DNA of 64,000 nucleotides from Corynebacterium faecale (GTDB lineage Bacteria; Actinomycetota; Actinomycetes; Mycobacteriales; Mycobacteriaceae): contig NZ_CP047204.1 of assembly GCF_030408735.1 (NCBI RefSeq), forward strand, positions 2,108,001-2,172,000. The letters are read 5' to 3'. Made by a program: the position numbers and the translations under genes. Positions 52,458-61,939 of the stretch are shown piece by piece (within the stretch, counting starts at the first letter, position 1; each line of letters opens with the position of its first letter). Under the pieces are notes generated by a model. That model was not told where the DNA came from. It did no database searches and saw only the letters and a program-made list of their open reading frames with translations.

Positions 52458-53375
52458 TTAGAACCCGAGGCGGTTCAGTGACTTCGGGTCGGACTGCCAG
52501 TTCTTCAGCACCTTGATGCGTAGATCCAGGTAGACGTTCTGGCCGAGCAGTTTGATGATCTGCAGGCGGGAGTTGTGGATGATGCGTCCCATCCGCTGGC
52601 CCTTGAATCCCATGATGATGTCCTTCTGGCCGACCCGCTCCACATAGATGATGGCGTGGACGGACAGGGTGCCGGGGCGGGTCGGATCCGGGAGGACCTC
52701 ATCGATCTCCACGGCGATGGAGTGGGGCAGCTCATCCTTCAGACCGGACAGTGCCGCCTCACGGATCAGTTCAGACATCCGGGTCTCGGTGTCCTCATCG
52801 GTGATGTGATCATCCGGGTAGAACTTCGGGCCTTCGGGGAGCAGACCGGCAATGACGGTGGCCAGGGTATCCACATTCTCACCCGTGGTGGAGGACACCG
52901 GAACCACTTCGCTGGTGCCACCGAGAAGCTCGTGGACAGCCATCAGCTGAGCGGCAACCTGGTCACGCGATGCCTTGTCGATCTTGGTGATGATGCCCAC
53001 GATCGGAGTCTTCGGGACAGCTGTGCGGACAGCATCGAGGATCCACCGGTCACCGGGCCCGATCTTCTCATGGGCCGGGATGGTCAGACCGATGAGGTCC
53101 ACATCGGAATAGGTCTCCTTGACGGACTCATTGAGTCGCTCACCCAGCAGGGTGCGGGGGCGGTGCAGACCGGGGGTATCCACCACGATGATCTGGGCAT
53201 CATCGCGGTGCACGAGACCACGGATCGGGTGGCGGGTTGTTTCGGGCTGATCAGCGGTGATGGCGATTTTCTCACCCACCAGCGCGTTGGTCAGGGTGGA
53301 CTTGCCGGTGTTGGGTCGGCCGACGAAGCTGACGAAGCCGGAACGGAAACCCTCCGGGATATCGGTGAAACTCAT
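52458..53375 (-). CDS. era: GTPase Era
   Basis: 305 residues. 30S assembly GTPase. G1 VGRPNTGKSTLTNALVG, G2 region RHPIRG, G3 VDTPGLH, G4 in ITKIDKAS (TKID instead of NKxD) and G5 PVSSTTGEN; C-terminal KH domain (VEIDEVLPDP, VERVGQKDIIMGFKGQRMGR). ATG 53373-53375 with AGAGGA six bases upstream, chosen over the longer frame. 306 bases upstream separate it from the CBS membrane protein. Confidence 0.95.
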   Translation of the reverse strand: MSFTDIPEGFRSGFVSFVGRPNTGKSTLTNALVGEKIAITADQPETTRHPIRGLVHRDDAQIIVVDTPGLHRPRTLLGERLNESVKETYSDVDLIGLTIPAHEKIGPGDRWILDAVRTAVPKTPIVGIITKIDKASRDQVAAQLMAVHELLGGTSEVVPVSSTTGENVDTLATVIAGLLPEGPKFYPDDHITDEDTETRMSELIREAALSGLKDELPHSIAVEIDEVLPDPTRPGTLSVHAIIYVERVGQKDIIMGFKGQRMGRIIHNSRLQIIKLLGQNVYLDLRIKVLKNWQSDPKSLNRLGF

Positions 53376-53681
53376 AAATCCTCTAACTTCACATATTGGG
53401 ATGATCGATCCAGCTCCACGCCACATCCCCCATGCTGCAAAAAGAGGGGGCACGCGACCTCAGGTCTGGATTCCTTGGATCTTTCCAGCATAGACCCTCC
53501 TCCGGGCTATCCCGCCATCCAGAACCCGGATCGTTAGCAACCGATCGCCTCACCTATTCCTGCGACCGGTATCACGAAACAGCAACACATCAACTACTCA
53601 CTGGCCAATCTGATATCCCGCCCCAACCCCTATGAGCAGGCCCCAATCAATCAGCACCCCGACAAGCCAGCACTCCTGCCC
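53376..53681. other. Gap between CBS protein and era
   Basis: 306 bases, no gene seen. Neighbours lie on the same strand, so it may hold an era promoter: TATGCT on the minus strand (53488-53493) is a candidate -10 with a poor -35. No hairpin is convincing. Confidence 0.4.
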
Positions 53682-55001
53682 CTAATCCTCCGACGTTTCA
53701 GTTTCCGAGACCACCACCACGACAGAGTGCATGCGCAGGCGCCCACGGCGATTACGTTCCCCTTCGGCGGTGAGCTTCAGACCGGAGCTTTCCACGGTGG
53801 CACCAGGCAGTGGGACGCGGCCGAGTTCATAGGCGAGGAGTCCGCCGATGGTGTCCACCTGGTCTTCGATCTCATCGGAGAATTCAATCTCATGATCCAG
53901 TTCATCCCGGATATGGTCCTGGAAATCCTCCAGGGACAGCCGCGACATGACGCGGAAGGTGCGGTCACCGATGTTCTCGATCGGGGCCACCTCATTGCTG
54001 TCGTATTCATCGGCGATCTCACCGACGATCTCTTCGAGGATGTCCTCAATGGAGATCAGTCCCGCGATGCCGCCGTATTCATCCACGAGGAGGGCGATGT
54101 GATTCTGTTCCTCCTGCATCTCCTGGAGAAGGGTGTCCAGTGAGCGGGAATCGGGAACGAACTTGGTGGGGCGCATGACCTGATCCACGGTGACGGAGTG
54201 TCCGCCATCCGTGGCGTAGTAGGTTTCCTTCACCAGGTCTTTGAGGTAGACCACACCGAGGATGTCATCCACGTTTTCACCGATGACGGGGATGCGGGAA
54301 TGGCCTGAGCGTACGCAGAGTGCGGTGGCCTGGCCGGCTGTCTTGCCGGATTCGATCCAGATCATCTCCGGGCGTGGCACCATTACCTGGCGCACGGTGG
54401 TGGAGGCCAGGTCGAACACGGATTGGATCATCCGTCGCTCTTCGATCTCCACGATGCCGTGTTCCTGTGCGATGTCGACCATCTCACGCAGTTCCACTTC
54501 TGTGGCATAGGGTCCGTTGCGCAGACCGGGACCCGGGGCGATGACATTGCCCACCCAGATCAGCAGGCGGGCGACCGGCCCCAGAATCTTCTCCACTCCA
54601 CTGAGCACCATGGCGCTACGCAGTGAGACGGTATAGGGGTTCTTGCGTCCAACGGTCCGACCGAACACCCCCACCACGGCGAATGTGAGCAGGGAAACCA
54701 CTGCCACTGCGGCGATGATCGCCCAGGCATCATTGACCACCACGTGGACTGCGATCACACCGGCAAGCACAGCTGCGGTGGCATCCAGCAGGGTGCGCAG
54801 CATCACCAGCATGTTGATGTGGGTGGCTCGGTTGTCTATGACGTGCAGCAGAGCTTTTGATCCGCTGATCTCGTCCTTGTGCATCTGTTCGACGCGGGCA
54901 CGGGAGACGGTGGATACGGCCGTCTCAATGGCCCCCAGTAGTCCGGAGAGCAGCAGGGAGCCCACTGTTGCCAGCGTCAGCCATAAGACGGTGTCGCCCA
55001 T
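53682..55001 (-). CDS. CNNM/HlyC-CorC CBS-domain membrane protein
   Basis: 439 residues. N-terminal DUF21 (about 1-185) with four membrane helices (GDTVLWLTLATVGSLLLSGL; ATAAVLAGVIAVHVV; IIAAVAVVSLLTFAVV), a tandem CBS pair (about 200-330: VMVPRPEMIWIESGKTAGQA; VDQVMRPTKFVPDSRSLDTL, LVDEYGGIAGLISIEDILEE) and a C-terminal CorC_HlyC domain (350-425). CNNM/CorC proteins handle Mg2+ or cobalt export; function here not tested. The stop of ybeY abuts its start (ybeY TAG at 55002-55004), so co-translated. Rv2366c type. Confidence 0.9.
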   Translation of the reverse strand: MGDTVLWLTLATVGSLLLSGLLGAIETAVSTVSRARVEQMHKDEISGSKALLHVIDNRATHINMLVMLRTLLDATAAVLAGVIAVHVVVNDAWAIIAAVAVVSLLTFAVVGVFGRTVGRKNPYTVSLRSAMVLSGVEKILGPVARLLIWVGNVIAPGPGLRNGPYATEVELREMVDIAQEHGIVEIEERRMIQSVFDLASTTVRQVMVPRPEMIWIESGKTAGQATALCVRSGHSRIPVIGENVDDILGVVYLKDLVKETYYATDGGHSVTVDQVMRPTKFVPDSRSLDTLLQEMQEEQNHIALLVDEYGGIAGLISIEDILEEIVGEIADEYDSNEVAPIENIGDRTFRVMSRLSLEDFQDHIRDELDHEIEFSDEIEDQVDTIGGLLAYELGRVPLPGATVESSGLKLTAEGERNRRGRLRMHSVVVVVSETETSED

Positions 55002-55604
55002 CTAGGGCTGTTCCTCAATGCCAGGGGTATCAGCTTCGGAAGCCTCGCCCGTCATTTTCCTGTCCAGTTCCATGCGTTCCGCGGCCGTGGGGAATGCACC
55101 CGGTCCGGTGGGCTTGGGCTGGTAGACCACGCCGCGTTTGTCCACGTCGTCATACCAGTCAGCCAGCAGTTCATTCTGGAGGGCGAACATTTCCCGCTCG
55201 GCTGCGGGTTCCATGTGGTCATAGCCCAGCAGGTGGAGGCAGCCGTGAACGGTGAGCAGGGCGAGTTCATGGGGCAGATCATGGCCGGCCTTGCTCGCCT
55301 GCTTCTCTGCAAATTCAGGGCACAGCACGATATCGCCGAGCATCGCCGGGCCGGGGCTGGCACCGTCAGGCCTGGAGTAGCCGGGGGTCAGCTCATCCAT
55401 GGGGAAGCTCATCACATCGGTTGGACCTTCCAGGTCCAGCCACTTCACATGCAGATCCGCGATGGTGTCCATGTCCACGATGTGGATGGAGGCCTCCGCA
55501 TCGGGGTGGATGTCCATCTCGCCGAGGGCGAAGGAGAGCACATCCATGAGCATCTCCTCGTTCACGCCCTCCCATCCGGATTCGTTGAATACCTCAATGC
55601 TCAT
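55002..55604 (-). CDS. ybeY: Endoribonuclease YbeY
   Basis: 200 residues. Zinc endonuclease needed for 16S rRNA 3' maturation. Metal motif [11 protein letters not shown] (H-x3-H-x5-H) with TVHGCLH and [14 protein letters not shown] before it. C-terminal extension of about 45 residues ([20 protein letters not shown]..) is longer than in E. coli. Start overlaps the phoH stop (ATGA, 55601-55604). Confidence 0.94.
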   Translation of the reverse strand: MSIEVFNESGWEGVNEEMLMDVLSFALGEMDIHPDAEASIHIVDMDTIADLHVKWLDLEGPTDVMSFPMDELTPGYSRPDGASPGPAMLGDIVLCPEFAEKQASKAGHDLPHELALLTVHGCLHLLGYDHMEPAAEREMFALQNELLADWYDDVDKRGVVYQPKPTGPGAFPTAAERMELDRKMTGEASEADTPGIEEQP

Positions 55605-56737
55605 GACAGTTTCTCCTGATCCCTGGCTTCACGTTCGGTCTGAGCTCGCAGATCCGCCTCGCGTTCCTCACGGGCACGACGGCGTTCTGATTCACGCTTT
55701 TCCTGCAGTTCCTCGTAGTCGTCATAGGCGTTGACGATGTGGCCGACCAGCTGGTGTCGCACCACGTCCTCCGAGGTCAGTTCGGAAAAGTGCACATCCT
55801 CCACACCGCGCAGGATGTGACGGACCAGGCGCAGGCCTGATTTCTGGCCTCCTGGAAGGTCCACCTGGGTGATGTCACCGGTGACCACCATCTTGGAACC
55901 GAAGCCCAGGCGGGTGAGGAACATCTTCATCTGCGCAGGGGTGGTGTTCTGGGCTTCATCCAGGATCACGAAGGCATCGTTGAGGGTGCGGCCACGCATA
56001 TAGGCGAGTGGTGCGACCTCGACGATCCCGGCTTCCATCAGCTTCGGGATCACCTCGGGTTCGACCATGTCACGCAGCGCGTCATGCAGCGGGCGCAGGT
56101 AGGGATCGATCTTCTCATTCAGCGTGCCGGGCAGGAAGCCGAGCTTCTCGCCGGCCTCCACCGCGGGACGGGTGAGGATGATCCGGCTGACCTGTTTGGT
56201 CTGCAGCGCCTGGACGGCCTTGGCCATGGCGAGGTAGGTCTTGCCGGAACCTGCGGGACCGACACCGAACACGATCGTGTTCTCATCGATCGCATCCACA
56301 TATTCCTTCTGCCCCAGGGTCTTGGCCCGGATGATCTTGCCGCGGCGGGCGATGATGTCACCGGTGAGGATCTCGGACACGGACTGCGGGGTCTCCACGT
56401 TGATCATGCTGATCACGTTCTTCACGGTATCCGTGCTGATCACATGGCCACGGCGGGCGATGGCCTGCAGCTCGTCCAGGATCCTGCCGGCGCGGGACAC
56501 CTCGTGTGCGGGGCCGGTCAGCTCGATGCGGTTGCCCCTCGCGTGGAAATCGGCATCCACCTGGTTGTCCAGGACCTTCAGGTTGTCATCGGTGACACCC
56601 AAAACGGTCGGTGCGAGTTCGCGTTGGAGGTTGTAGACGGTGGACACCACGTCAGGGCGTGTGTTTCGCGGGCTGGTCACAGTGCTGTATCTGCCTGCTT
56701 TCTGAACTTGCTTGGCTTTAAGGGGCCGTGGGGACAT
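55601..56737 (-). CDS. phoH: PhoH-family ATPase
   Basis: 378 residues. P-loop RNA helicase-like ATPase: Walker [21 protein letters not shown], Walker [21 protein letters not shown] and [15 protein letters not shown]-terminal KH-like region ([20 protein letters not shown]). The C-terminus is a charged Arg/Glu helix ([20 protein letters not shown]). Probably associated with rRNA maturation because it is always next to ybeY. ATG 56735-56737 with TATACT five bases upstream, so possibly leaderless; a GTG at 56680 is an alternative. Confidence 0.92.
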   Translation of the reverse strand: MSPRPLKAKQVQKAGRYSTVTSPRNTRPDVVSTVYNLQRELAPTVLGVTDDNLKVLDNQVDADFHARGNRIELTGPAHEVSRAGRILDELQAIARRGHVISTDTVKNVISMINVETPQSVSEILTGDIIARRGKIIRAKTLGQKEYVDAIDENTIVFGVGPAGSGKTYLAMAKAVQALQTKQVSRIILTRPAVEAGEKLGFLPGTLNEKIDPYLRPLHDALRDMVEPEVIPKLMEAGIVEVAPLAYMRGRTLNDAFVILDEAQNTTPAQMKMFLTRLGFGSKMVVTGDITQVDLPGGQKSGLRLVRHILRGVEDVHFSELTSEDVVRHQLVGHIVNAYDDYEELQEKRESERRRAREEREADLRAQTEREARDQEKLS

Positions 56738-56742
56738 ACGAA

Positions 56743-56748
56743 AGTATA
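56743..56748 (-). promoter_or_regulatory. -10 element of phoH
   Basis: TATACT on the minus strand ends five bases before ATG 56735-56737, in the 23-base gap after rsmE. Confidence 0.5.
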
Positions 56749-56760
56749 TTGAGGGAAACT

Positions 56761-57486
56761 TTACCAGCGGTCTGACAGCACGCCGATGGCAGCGAGGGCA
56801 ACCATCCCGGCGGATGCGGTCCGGAGCACCTCCGGCCCCAGTTTGACGGTGTGGGCTCCTGCTGCGGTGAAGCGTTCCACCTCCTCCGGGGCCACCCCAC
56901 CCTCGGGGCCGATGATCACCACAACACTGCCGGAGAACGTTAATTCCCTAAACGGTGAACTGGCTTCCTCATGCAGGATGATCGCCAGATCTGATTCCGC
57001 GATGAGTTGCTCCACGCCCGCTGCGTCTACCACACCGAGTATCTCCGGGATGGTGGCACGCCGGGCTTGTTTGGCTGCGGTCTCCGCGGCTGTCTGCCAT
57101 TTGGCCAGAGATTTGGCTTCCTTGCCCGTCCACCGCGCGATGGTGCGTTGTGATTGCCAGGCCACGATCCGGTCGGCACCGCCCTGGGTGAGCAGGTCAA
57201 TTGTGAGTTCAGAACGTTCTGACTTGGGGATGGCCTGCACGATGGTCACCCGTGGGTTCGGGGCGGGGATCTCCTCGATGGATTCCACCACCACCTCCAT
57301 TCGGTCTTTACCGCCGGTGGCGGTGACCAGGCAGGTGCGGGTGGTGCCGGAGCCGTCGATAAGCATGACGCGCTCACCCGGGGTGATGCGCTTGACGGTG
57401 ACCGCATGCCGGCCTTCCGGGCCGGTCACCGTGATGTGCTTGCCGACGACCGCGTCACTGTCGGAGATGAAGACGGGCAGCGACAT
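56761..57486 (-). CDS. rsmE: 16S rRNA m3U1498 methyltransferase RsmE
   Basis: 241 residues. SPOUT methyltransferase: N-terminal PUA-like domain (ADR-like HAVTVKRITPGERVMLIDGS), knot with IGPEGGVAPEEVERF and LGPEVLRTASAGMVALAAIG binding S-adenosylmethionine, and VQAIPKSERSELTIDLLTQG. Modifies 16S rRNA. Start overlaps the dnaJ2 stop by one base (TAATG). Normal length. Confidence 0.94.
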   Translation of the reverse strand: MSLPVFISDSDAVVGKHITVTGPEGRHAVTVKRITPGERVMLIDGSGTTRTCLVTATGGKDRMEVVVESIEEIPAPNPRVTIVQAIPKSERSELTIDLLTQGGADRIVAWQSQRTIARWTGKEAKSLAKWQTAAETAAKQARRATIPEILGVVDAAGVEQLIAESDLAIILHEEASSPFRELTFSGSVVVIIGPEGGVAPEEVERFTAAGAHTVKLGPEVLRTASAGMVALAAIGVLSDRW

Positions 57487-58625
57487 TATTTGGTGCGGAA
57501 CCTGTTCTTGATCTTGTCAAAGAATCCGCTGTTGTCATCGCCTTCGCGGTGGACGGAGGAATTGTCACTGCGGTGGTCGCGGATCTTCTCCAGGAGTTCG
57601 CGGGTGTGCTCATCCAGCTCGGTGGGGACGAAGAGATCCACGTGGGCCATGAGATCGCCGCGGCCCTCGGAACGCAGGCGCGTCATGCCCTCGCCTTCCA
57701 TCGTGATCACATCATTGGGCTGGGTGCCTGCCGGAATGGTGACGGTGACTTCCTCGCCGGTGAGCGACTCGACCTCGAGCTCGGTGCCCAGGGCCGCATC
57801 GATCATGGGAACACGGATGCTGGCGTGGAGGTTGTCGCCGTCGCGGGTGAACACCGCGTGTGGGCGGACCATGACCTCGATGTAGAGGTCACCGGCGGGA
57901 CCACCACCGGAGCCCACCTCGCCCTGACCGGCCATGCGGATGCGCATTCCGGACTGGATACCTGCCGGGATGTTGGCCACGATGTCACGGCGCGCGCGCA
58001 CGCGACCGTCACCGGAGCACTCCTGACAGGGATCGGGAATGACCTCGCCGGTGCCGTCACAGGTGTGGCAGGGGCGACTGGTCATGACATTGCCCAGGAA
58101 GCTGCGCTGAACTTCCTGGATCTCACCGGAGCCATGGCAGGTGCCACAGGTGTGTGGCTTCTTGCCGGATTCAGATCCTGATCCGTGGCAGTGGGTACAC
58201 AGCACGGCCGTGTCCAGGGTGAGGTCCTTCTTGGTGCCGGTGTAGGCATCCTCAAGTGTGATGGAAGTGCGCCACAGGGTGTCGCTGCCCGGCTGCACAC
58301 GGGACCTGGGCCCACGGGAGGCTCCACCTCCGCCGAAGAAGGCATCGAAGATATCGCCGAGGCCGCCACTGCCGCCGAAACCACCCGGATGGCCTGCGCC
58401 ACCACCCTGCTCCATGGGGTCGCCGCCCATATCCACGATGCGGCGCTTATCCGGATCCGTCAACACCTCGTGTGCCACCGAGGCCTCGCGGAACTTCTCC
58501 GCGGCCTCTTCACCCGGGTTGACATCGGGATGATACTTGCGGGCCAGCTTTCGGTAGGCCTTCTTGATTTCCGAGTCGGTTGCATTGCGGTCGACTCCGA
58601 GGATGCCGTAATAATCACGTGCCAT
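57486..58625 (-). CDS. dnaJ2: DnaJ2 chaperone
   Basis: 379 residues. J domain with HPD (KYHPDVNPG), Gly/Phe region ([20 protein letters not shown]), zinc domain with four CxxCxGxG-type repeats ([32 protein letters not shown]) and C-terminal substrate domain. Co-chaperone of DnaK. The Gly/Phe segment and C-terminus are typical of DnaJ2 near hrcA in actinobacteria. ATG 58623-58625, AGGGAG upstream. Separate promoter TATACT (58685-58690) lies within the hrcA end. Confidence 0.95.
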   Translation of the reverse strand: MARDYYGILGVDRNATDSEIKKAYRKLARKYHPDVNPGEEAAEKFREASVAHEVLTDPDKRRIVDMGGDPMEQGGGAGHPGGFGGSGGLGDIFDAFFGGGGASRGPRSRVQPGSDTLWRTSITLEDAYTGTKKDLTLDTAVLCTHCHGSGSESGKKPHTCGTCHGSGEIQEVQRSFLGNVMTSRPCHTCDGTGEVIPDPCQECSGDGRVRARRDIVANIPAGIQSGMRIRMAGQGEVGSGGGPAGDLYIEVMVRPHAVFTRDGDNLHASIRVPMIDAALGTELEVESLTGEEVTVTIPAGTQPNDVITMEGEGMTRLRSEGRGDLMAHVDLFVPTELDEHTRELLEKIRDHRSDNSSVHREGDDNSGFFDKIKNRFRTK

Positions 58626-58684
58626 CGGTCGGTGATTCTCCCTTGTTGGTGAAGATTTATCGAGAATAGGTGAACAAATGGCCT

Positions 58685-58713
58685 AGTATAGCGGGCTTAT
58701 TCGCCCGCCAGAA
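58685..58713 (-). promoter_or_regulatory. Promoter and hairpin at the hrcA/dnaJ2 junction
   Basis: Minus strand: TTCTGG, 17-base spacer, TATACT (58685-58690). The spacer is itself a hairpin, GCGGGC-GAATAA-GCCCGC (58691-58708), which covers the hrcA stop codon. Could be an internal dnaJ2 promoter. No CIRCE element is seen. Confidence 0.45.
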
Positions 58714-59725
58714 CCCGGCCGACATATTTAGCAACAGCGGACACCTTGGAAATTGTTCCCGGGTAGTCCATGTATGTGGGGCCCACCACTCCCAGGCCAC
58801 CGAGGGTGGTGCCGGAGGATCCGTAGCCGGTGGTCACCACCGACGCGCTGCGCAGCTCCACGTCCTCATTTTCCTCACCGATGTGCACGGTCACGTGGTT
58901 GAGATCAGTGACATTGGACAACAGCTTGAGCATGACCACCTGTTCCTCCAGTGCCTCCAGCACCATCGGCACACTCGCCGGGGCCTCACGGGGCAGGCGG
59001 GTCAGGTGGCTGGCACCCGCCAGGATCAAACGGTCCGAGGGTTGTTCCACCAGGGTTGCCACCAGCACACCGCTGCAGCGTTCCATGGTGCTGCGAATAT
59101 CGGAGGGGGCCTTGCGTGCGAGTTCCTGCAGTGCCTCAGAGGCCTCGGTGAGGGTCTTCTCCGCGAGCGCACCATTGAGTAGATCCTTGAGCACGGTGAC
59201 CTTGGCGGGTTCCAAGGGCTCATCCAATTCCACATTGCGCTGATCCACCCGGCCGGTGTCGGTGATGAGCACCAGCAACAGACGCATCGGGGACAACGGC
59301 ACCACCTCGCAGTGCTTCACCCGGGATGTCTTCAAGGTGGGTAACTGCACCACGGCGGCCTGATGGGTCAGTTGGGATAGGAGCTGGACTGAGCGGCGCA
59401 GCACATCCTCCAGGTCCACTCCCCCTTCGAGGAACCCCAGGATGGCGCGACGCTCCGCCAGGGATAACGGCTTGATGTCATGGATGGAATCCACGAAGAC
59501 GCGGTAGCCCTTCTCCGTGGGTACCCGCCCTGAGCTGGCATGTTCCTGGACGATATAACCGTCTGATTCAAGCACTGACATGTCATTGCGGATCGTCGCA
59601 GAACTGACATTGAGTTTGTGTCGTTCCAGCAGCGCCTTGGATCCCACCGGTTCCTGGGACGCGATGTAATCGGCGACGATGGCGCGCAAAACCTCATATC
59701 TGCGTTTCTCCGTTGCACTGACCAT
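58697..59725 (-). CDS. hrcA: Heat-inducible transcription repressor HrcA
   Basis: 342 residues. Represses heat-shock genes through CIRCE. N-terminal winged helix ([58 protein letters not shown]) then the GAF-like and inserted dimerisation regions. Start at ATG 59723-59725 set by the TAAGGT -10 seven bases upstream; the longer frame to 59857 overlaps hemW. Followed by dnaJ2 on the same strand. Confidence 0.95.
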   Translation of the reverse strand: MVSATEKRRYEVLRAIVADYIASQEPVGSKALLERHKLNVSSATIRNDMSVLESDGYIVQEHASSGRVPTEKGYRVFVDSIHDIKPLSLAERRAILGFLEGGVDLEDVLRRSVQLLSQLTHQAAVVQLPTLKTSRVKHCEVVPLSPMRLLLVLITDTGRVDQRNVELDEPLEPAKVTVLKDLLNGALAEKTLTEASEALQELARKAPSDIRSTMERCSGVLVATLVEQPSDRLILAGASHLTRLPREAPASVPMVLEALEEQVVMLKLLSNVTDLNHVTVHIGEENEDVELRSASVVTTGYGSSGTTLGGLGVVGPTYMDYPGTISKVSAVAKYVGRVLAGE

Positions 59726-59732
59726 GACAGTC

Positions 59733-59738
59733 ACCTTA
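59733..59738 (-). promoter_or_regulatory. -10 element of hrcA, leaderless
   Basis: TAAGGT on the minus strand ends seven bases before ATG 59723-59725, lying at the end of hemW (stop 59736). Confidence 0.5.
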
Positions 59739-60965
59739 CTGGGTTTCTCCGGCACCCTCAGCAGTGTCTTCGGCTGAGTCTTCAGCAGTGTCTTCGGCGA
59801 GAAGGATGTCGGTGATGATGCCGTCGGCAAGCAGGCGGCCGGAATCGGTGACCGCAACGTTGGGGCCTACGCGGTGCAGGAGACCCAGGTCAATGTGGCG
59901 GTCGATCTCGCGGTGCGCCGCCGCGCTGAAGATATCCGCCGGCAGCCCCTGCTTGAGACGCAGACCCAGCATGACACGTTCGGTGTGGTGATCGGCCTGC
60001 GCGAGAGTCTCGGTCTCCATGATGGGCAGCTCACCGGTGGCGATCTGCGCTGAGTACCTGGCCGGGTGCTTGACGTTGAAGAAGCGGTGATCCCCGATGT
60101 GGGAGTGCGCGCCGGGGCCGGCACCCCACCAGTCACCGTCCACCCAGTACCCCATGTTGTGGCGGCACTCCCCGCCGGGTTTCGCCCAGTTGGACACCTC
60201 ATACCAGTCAAAACCATTCGCACGCAGGCGGGCATCAATCAGCTCATAGCGGTCGGCGTAGACATCATCATCAGGGGCCGGCAGCTCCCCGCGACGCACC
60301 TTGCGCGCCATGGCGGTGCCGTCCTCCACGATGAGCGAATACGCCGAGACATGATCCACATCGGCGTCCAGCACGGCATCGAGGGTCTTGCGCACATCAT
60401 CATCGGTCTCGGTCGGGGTGCCGTAGATCATGTCCAGGTTGACATGCTCGAACCCCGCCGCGCGGGCTTCCCTGGCCGCCGCCACCGGGCGGCCCGGGGT
60501 GTGCGTGCGGTCCAGCACACGCAAAACGCTTGACGACGCCGACTGCATCCCCAGCGAGATCCGGTTGTATCCGGACTCCCGCAGTGCATCGAAAAACTCC
60601 GGCGAGGTGGATTCCGGGTTGGATTCGGTGGTGATCTCCGCATCCGGTGCCAGTCCGAAGGTATTACGGATTCCGGTGAGCACGCGGCCCAATCCATCCG
60701 CACCGATCAGGGAGGGGGTGCCCCCGCCGATGAATACGGTATCCGCCGGGCGGGGCCCCGGATGGCTGGAATCCTGGCTTTTAGCCTCGGTGAGCTTGGC
60801 CACAGCCATCTCCAACTCAACCTCCAGGGCATCCAGGTAGGTATCCGGCCCCGCGGTGCTTCCCAGCTCACCCGCGGTATAGGTGTTGAAATCGCAGTAT
60901 CCGCACCGTGTGGAGCAGAACGGAACATGGACATAGACACCGAAGACTGAGCGGAATACTGACAT
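59736..60965 (-). CDS. hemW: Radical SAM heme chaperone HemW (HemN-like)
   Basis: 409 residues. Radical S-adenosylmethionine protein: iron-sulfur ligands CSTRCGYC in [40 protein letters not shown] and the HemN_C domain. HemW homologues bind heme and act in heme delivery; they usually lack coproporphyrinogen oxidase activity. ATG 60963-60965 set by TACTGT eight bases upstream. The C-terminus holds an unusual acidic tail with a duplicated AEDTAED-type 8-residue unit (24-bp DNA period, 59758-59798). Upstream of hrcA. Confidence 0.92.
   Translation of the reverse strand: MSVFRSVFGVYVHVPFCSTRCGYCDFNTYTAGELGSTAGPDTYLDALEVELEMAVAKLTEAKSQDSSHPGPRPADTVFIGGGTPSLIGADGLGRVLTGIRNTFGLAPDAEITTESNPESTSPEFFDALRESGYNRISLGMQSASSSVLRVLDRTHTPGRPVAAAREARAAGFEHVNLDMIYGTPTETDDDVRKTLDAVLDADVDHVSAYSLIVEDGTAMARKVRRGELPAPDDDVYADRYELIDARLRANGFDWYEVSNWAKPGGECRHNMGYWVDGDWWGAGPGAHSHIGDHRFFNVKHPARYSAQIATGELPIMETETLAQADHHTERVMLGLRLKQGLPADIFSAAAHREIDRHIDLGLLHRVGPNVAVTDSGRLLADGIITDILLAEDTAEDSAEDTAEGAGETQ
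59758..59798 (-). repeat. Direct repeat in the hemW 3' end
   Basis: TCAGCAGTGTCTTCGGC on the plus strand occurs at 59758-59774 and 59782-59798, 24-bp period, in frame, giving a repeated acidic tail in HemW. Confidence 0.7.
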
Positions 60966-60973
60966 AGCACCCA

Positions 60974-60979
60974 ACAGTA
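60974..60979 (-). promoter_or_regulatory. -10 element of hemW, leaderless
   Basis: TACTGT on the minus strand ends eight bases before ATG 60963-60965. Confidence 0.45.
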
Positions 60980-61051
60980 GTGCGTGGGGTATCTTCAGCA
61001 GAATTTTCAGCTTTAACCAAGGTTGGCTATACCCTTTTGCCACGAAAGTAG

Positions 61052-61057
61052 TAGAGT
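61052..61057 (+). promoter_or_regulatory. -10 element of the secreted protein gene, leaderless
   Basis: TAGAGT ends seven bases before ATG 61065. Confidence 0.5.
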
Positions 61058-61064
61058 GCAGACT

Positions 61065-61679
61065 ATGAAACGGATGACGGTAATCGCAGCGCTGACAACA
61101 GCTCTGCTGGTGGGCATGACCCCCTGCGCTGCGCAGGAAACCCCTGTCGCCACCGCCACCGTCGCCCCTGGCACCAGCGCCTCCACCGTGGCTGTCTCCG
61201 CAACCGTATCCGCAACCGCGGTTGCTGATGCTGTGCCCACATCACCCACCACCACCGCTGACTCCTCCACCACCGCGGCTCACAGTGATTCCGCAGATAA
61301 CGGCGATGACCAGGACTACTGGCCTGATCTGGAAGCCCAGCGTGGAGAAACCATCCGCGTGAACTTCGAGGGCGACCGTACCTTCGATGATCTCCAGGTC
61401 GAGGTATCTGCACCATTCCAGTCATTCCGCACCACCGTGCTGTCTGATCAGTCCATCGTGGTCTCGGTTCCCCAGAATTTTTCCGCCGCCGCCAAGGTGG
61501 CCCCGGTATTCACCGTCCTCGATGGTGATGAGCCTGTTGATACCTTCACCGTGTCGGTGGAATACTCCCGCCCCAAGATGGATCCGGTTGAGAATTCCTC
61601 CCCACTATTCAGCCTGATCTCCAACATTGCCTTCAGGCTCCCGCAGTTGCCGTTCATGGCGTTCCTCTTCGAGGAATAA
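61065..61679 (+). CDS. Secreted protein of unknown function
   Basis: 204 residues. Signal peptide (MKRMTVIAALTTALLVGMTP then CAAQET), a low-complexity Ala/Thr/Ser/Val segment (about 25-78), then a beta-rich domain (about 88-180: DYWPDLEAQRGETIRVNFEG, FDDLQVEVSAPFQSFRTTVL, PVFTVLDGDEPVDTFTVSVE) reminiscent of an Ig-like or Rib fold. No LPXTG anchor; the end is hydrophobic (LPQLPFMAFLF) and might associate with the membrane. Not recognised. Leaderless start at ATG 61065 is favoured over the frame to 61023. Divergent from hemW. Confidence 0.75.
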   Translation: MKRMTVIAALTTALLVGMTPCAAQETPVATATVAPGTSASTVAVSATVSATAVADAVPTSPTTTADSSTTAAHSDSADNGDDQDYWPDLEAQRGETIRVNFEGDRTFDDLQVEVSAPFQSFRTTVLSDQSIVVSVPQNFSAAAKVAPVFTVLDGDEPVDTFTVSVEYSRPKMDPVENSSPLFSLISNIAFRLPQLPFMAFLFEE

Positions 61680-61782
61680 TCCCCCACTGACTGGGTGTTA
61701 GTGGCAGTGGCAGCAGCTGTGCTGGTCGGTCCACTGTTGTGCCGCTGAGTGCTGGTTGGCTTGCATCATGAGGGGCCTGCGA

Positions 61783-61856
61783 AGAGTAAATCTTGGAGTT
61801 CTGCACGCTTCAAATCTGCATACAGCCAGGATGACGCTCACAGAACTCCAGGTTTT
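61783..61856. repeat. Dispersed element copy B (terminal inverted repeats)
   Basis: 74 bases from AGAGTAAATCTTGGAG to AGAACTCCAGGTTTT. Outer 15 bases AAATCTTGGAGTTCT and AGAACTCCAGGTTTT are inverted repeats with about two mismatches. Aligns with copy A at 34250-34322. It lies in a 260-base region between convergent genes, after the secreted protein gene. Confidence 0.55.
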
Positions 61857-61939
61857 GCTGTTTATAGCCGGCATGAGCCTCCCGACCGTGCGGTGGGGTG
61901 TCTGCCAGTTGCGCCAGTGAAGTGAGGGGCGTCGGACGG

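Noticed and set aside
58600..60000. CIRCE operator near hrcA or dnaJ2
   Set aside because: No TTAGCACTC-N9-GAGTGCTAA or close variant was found.
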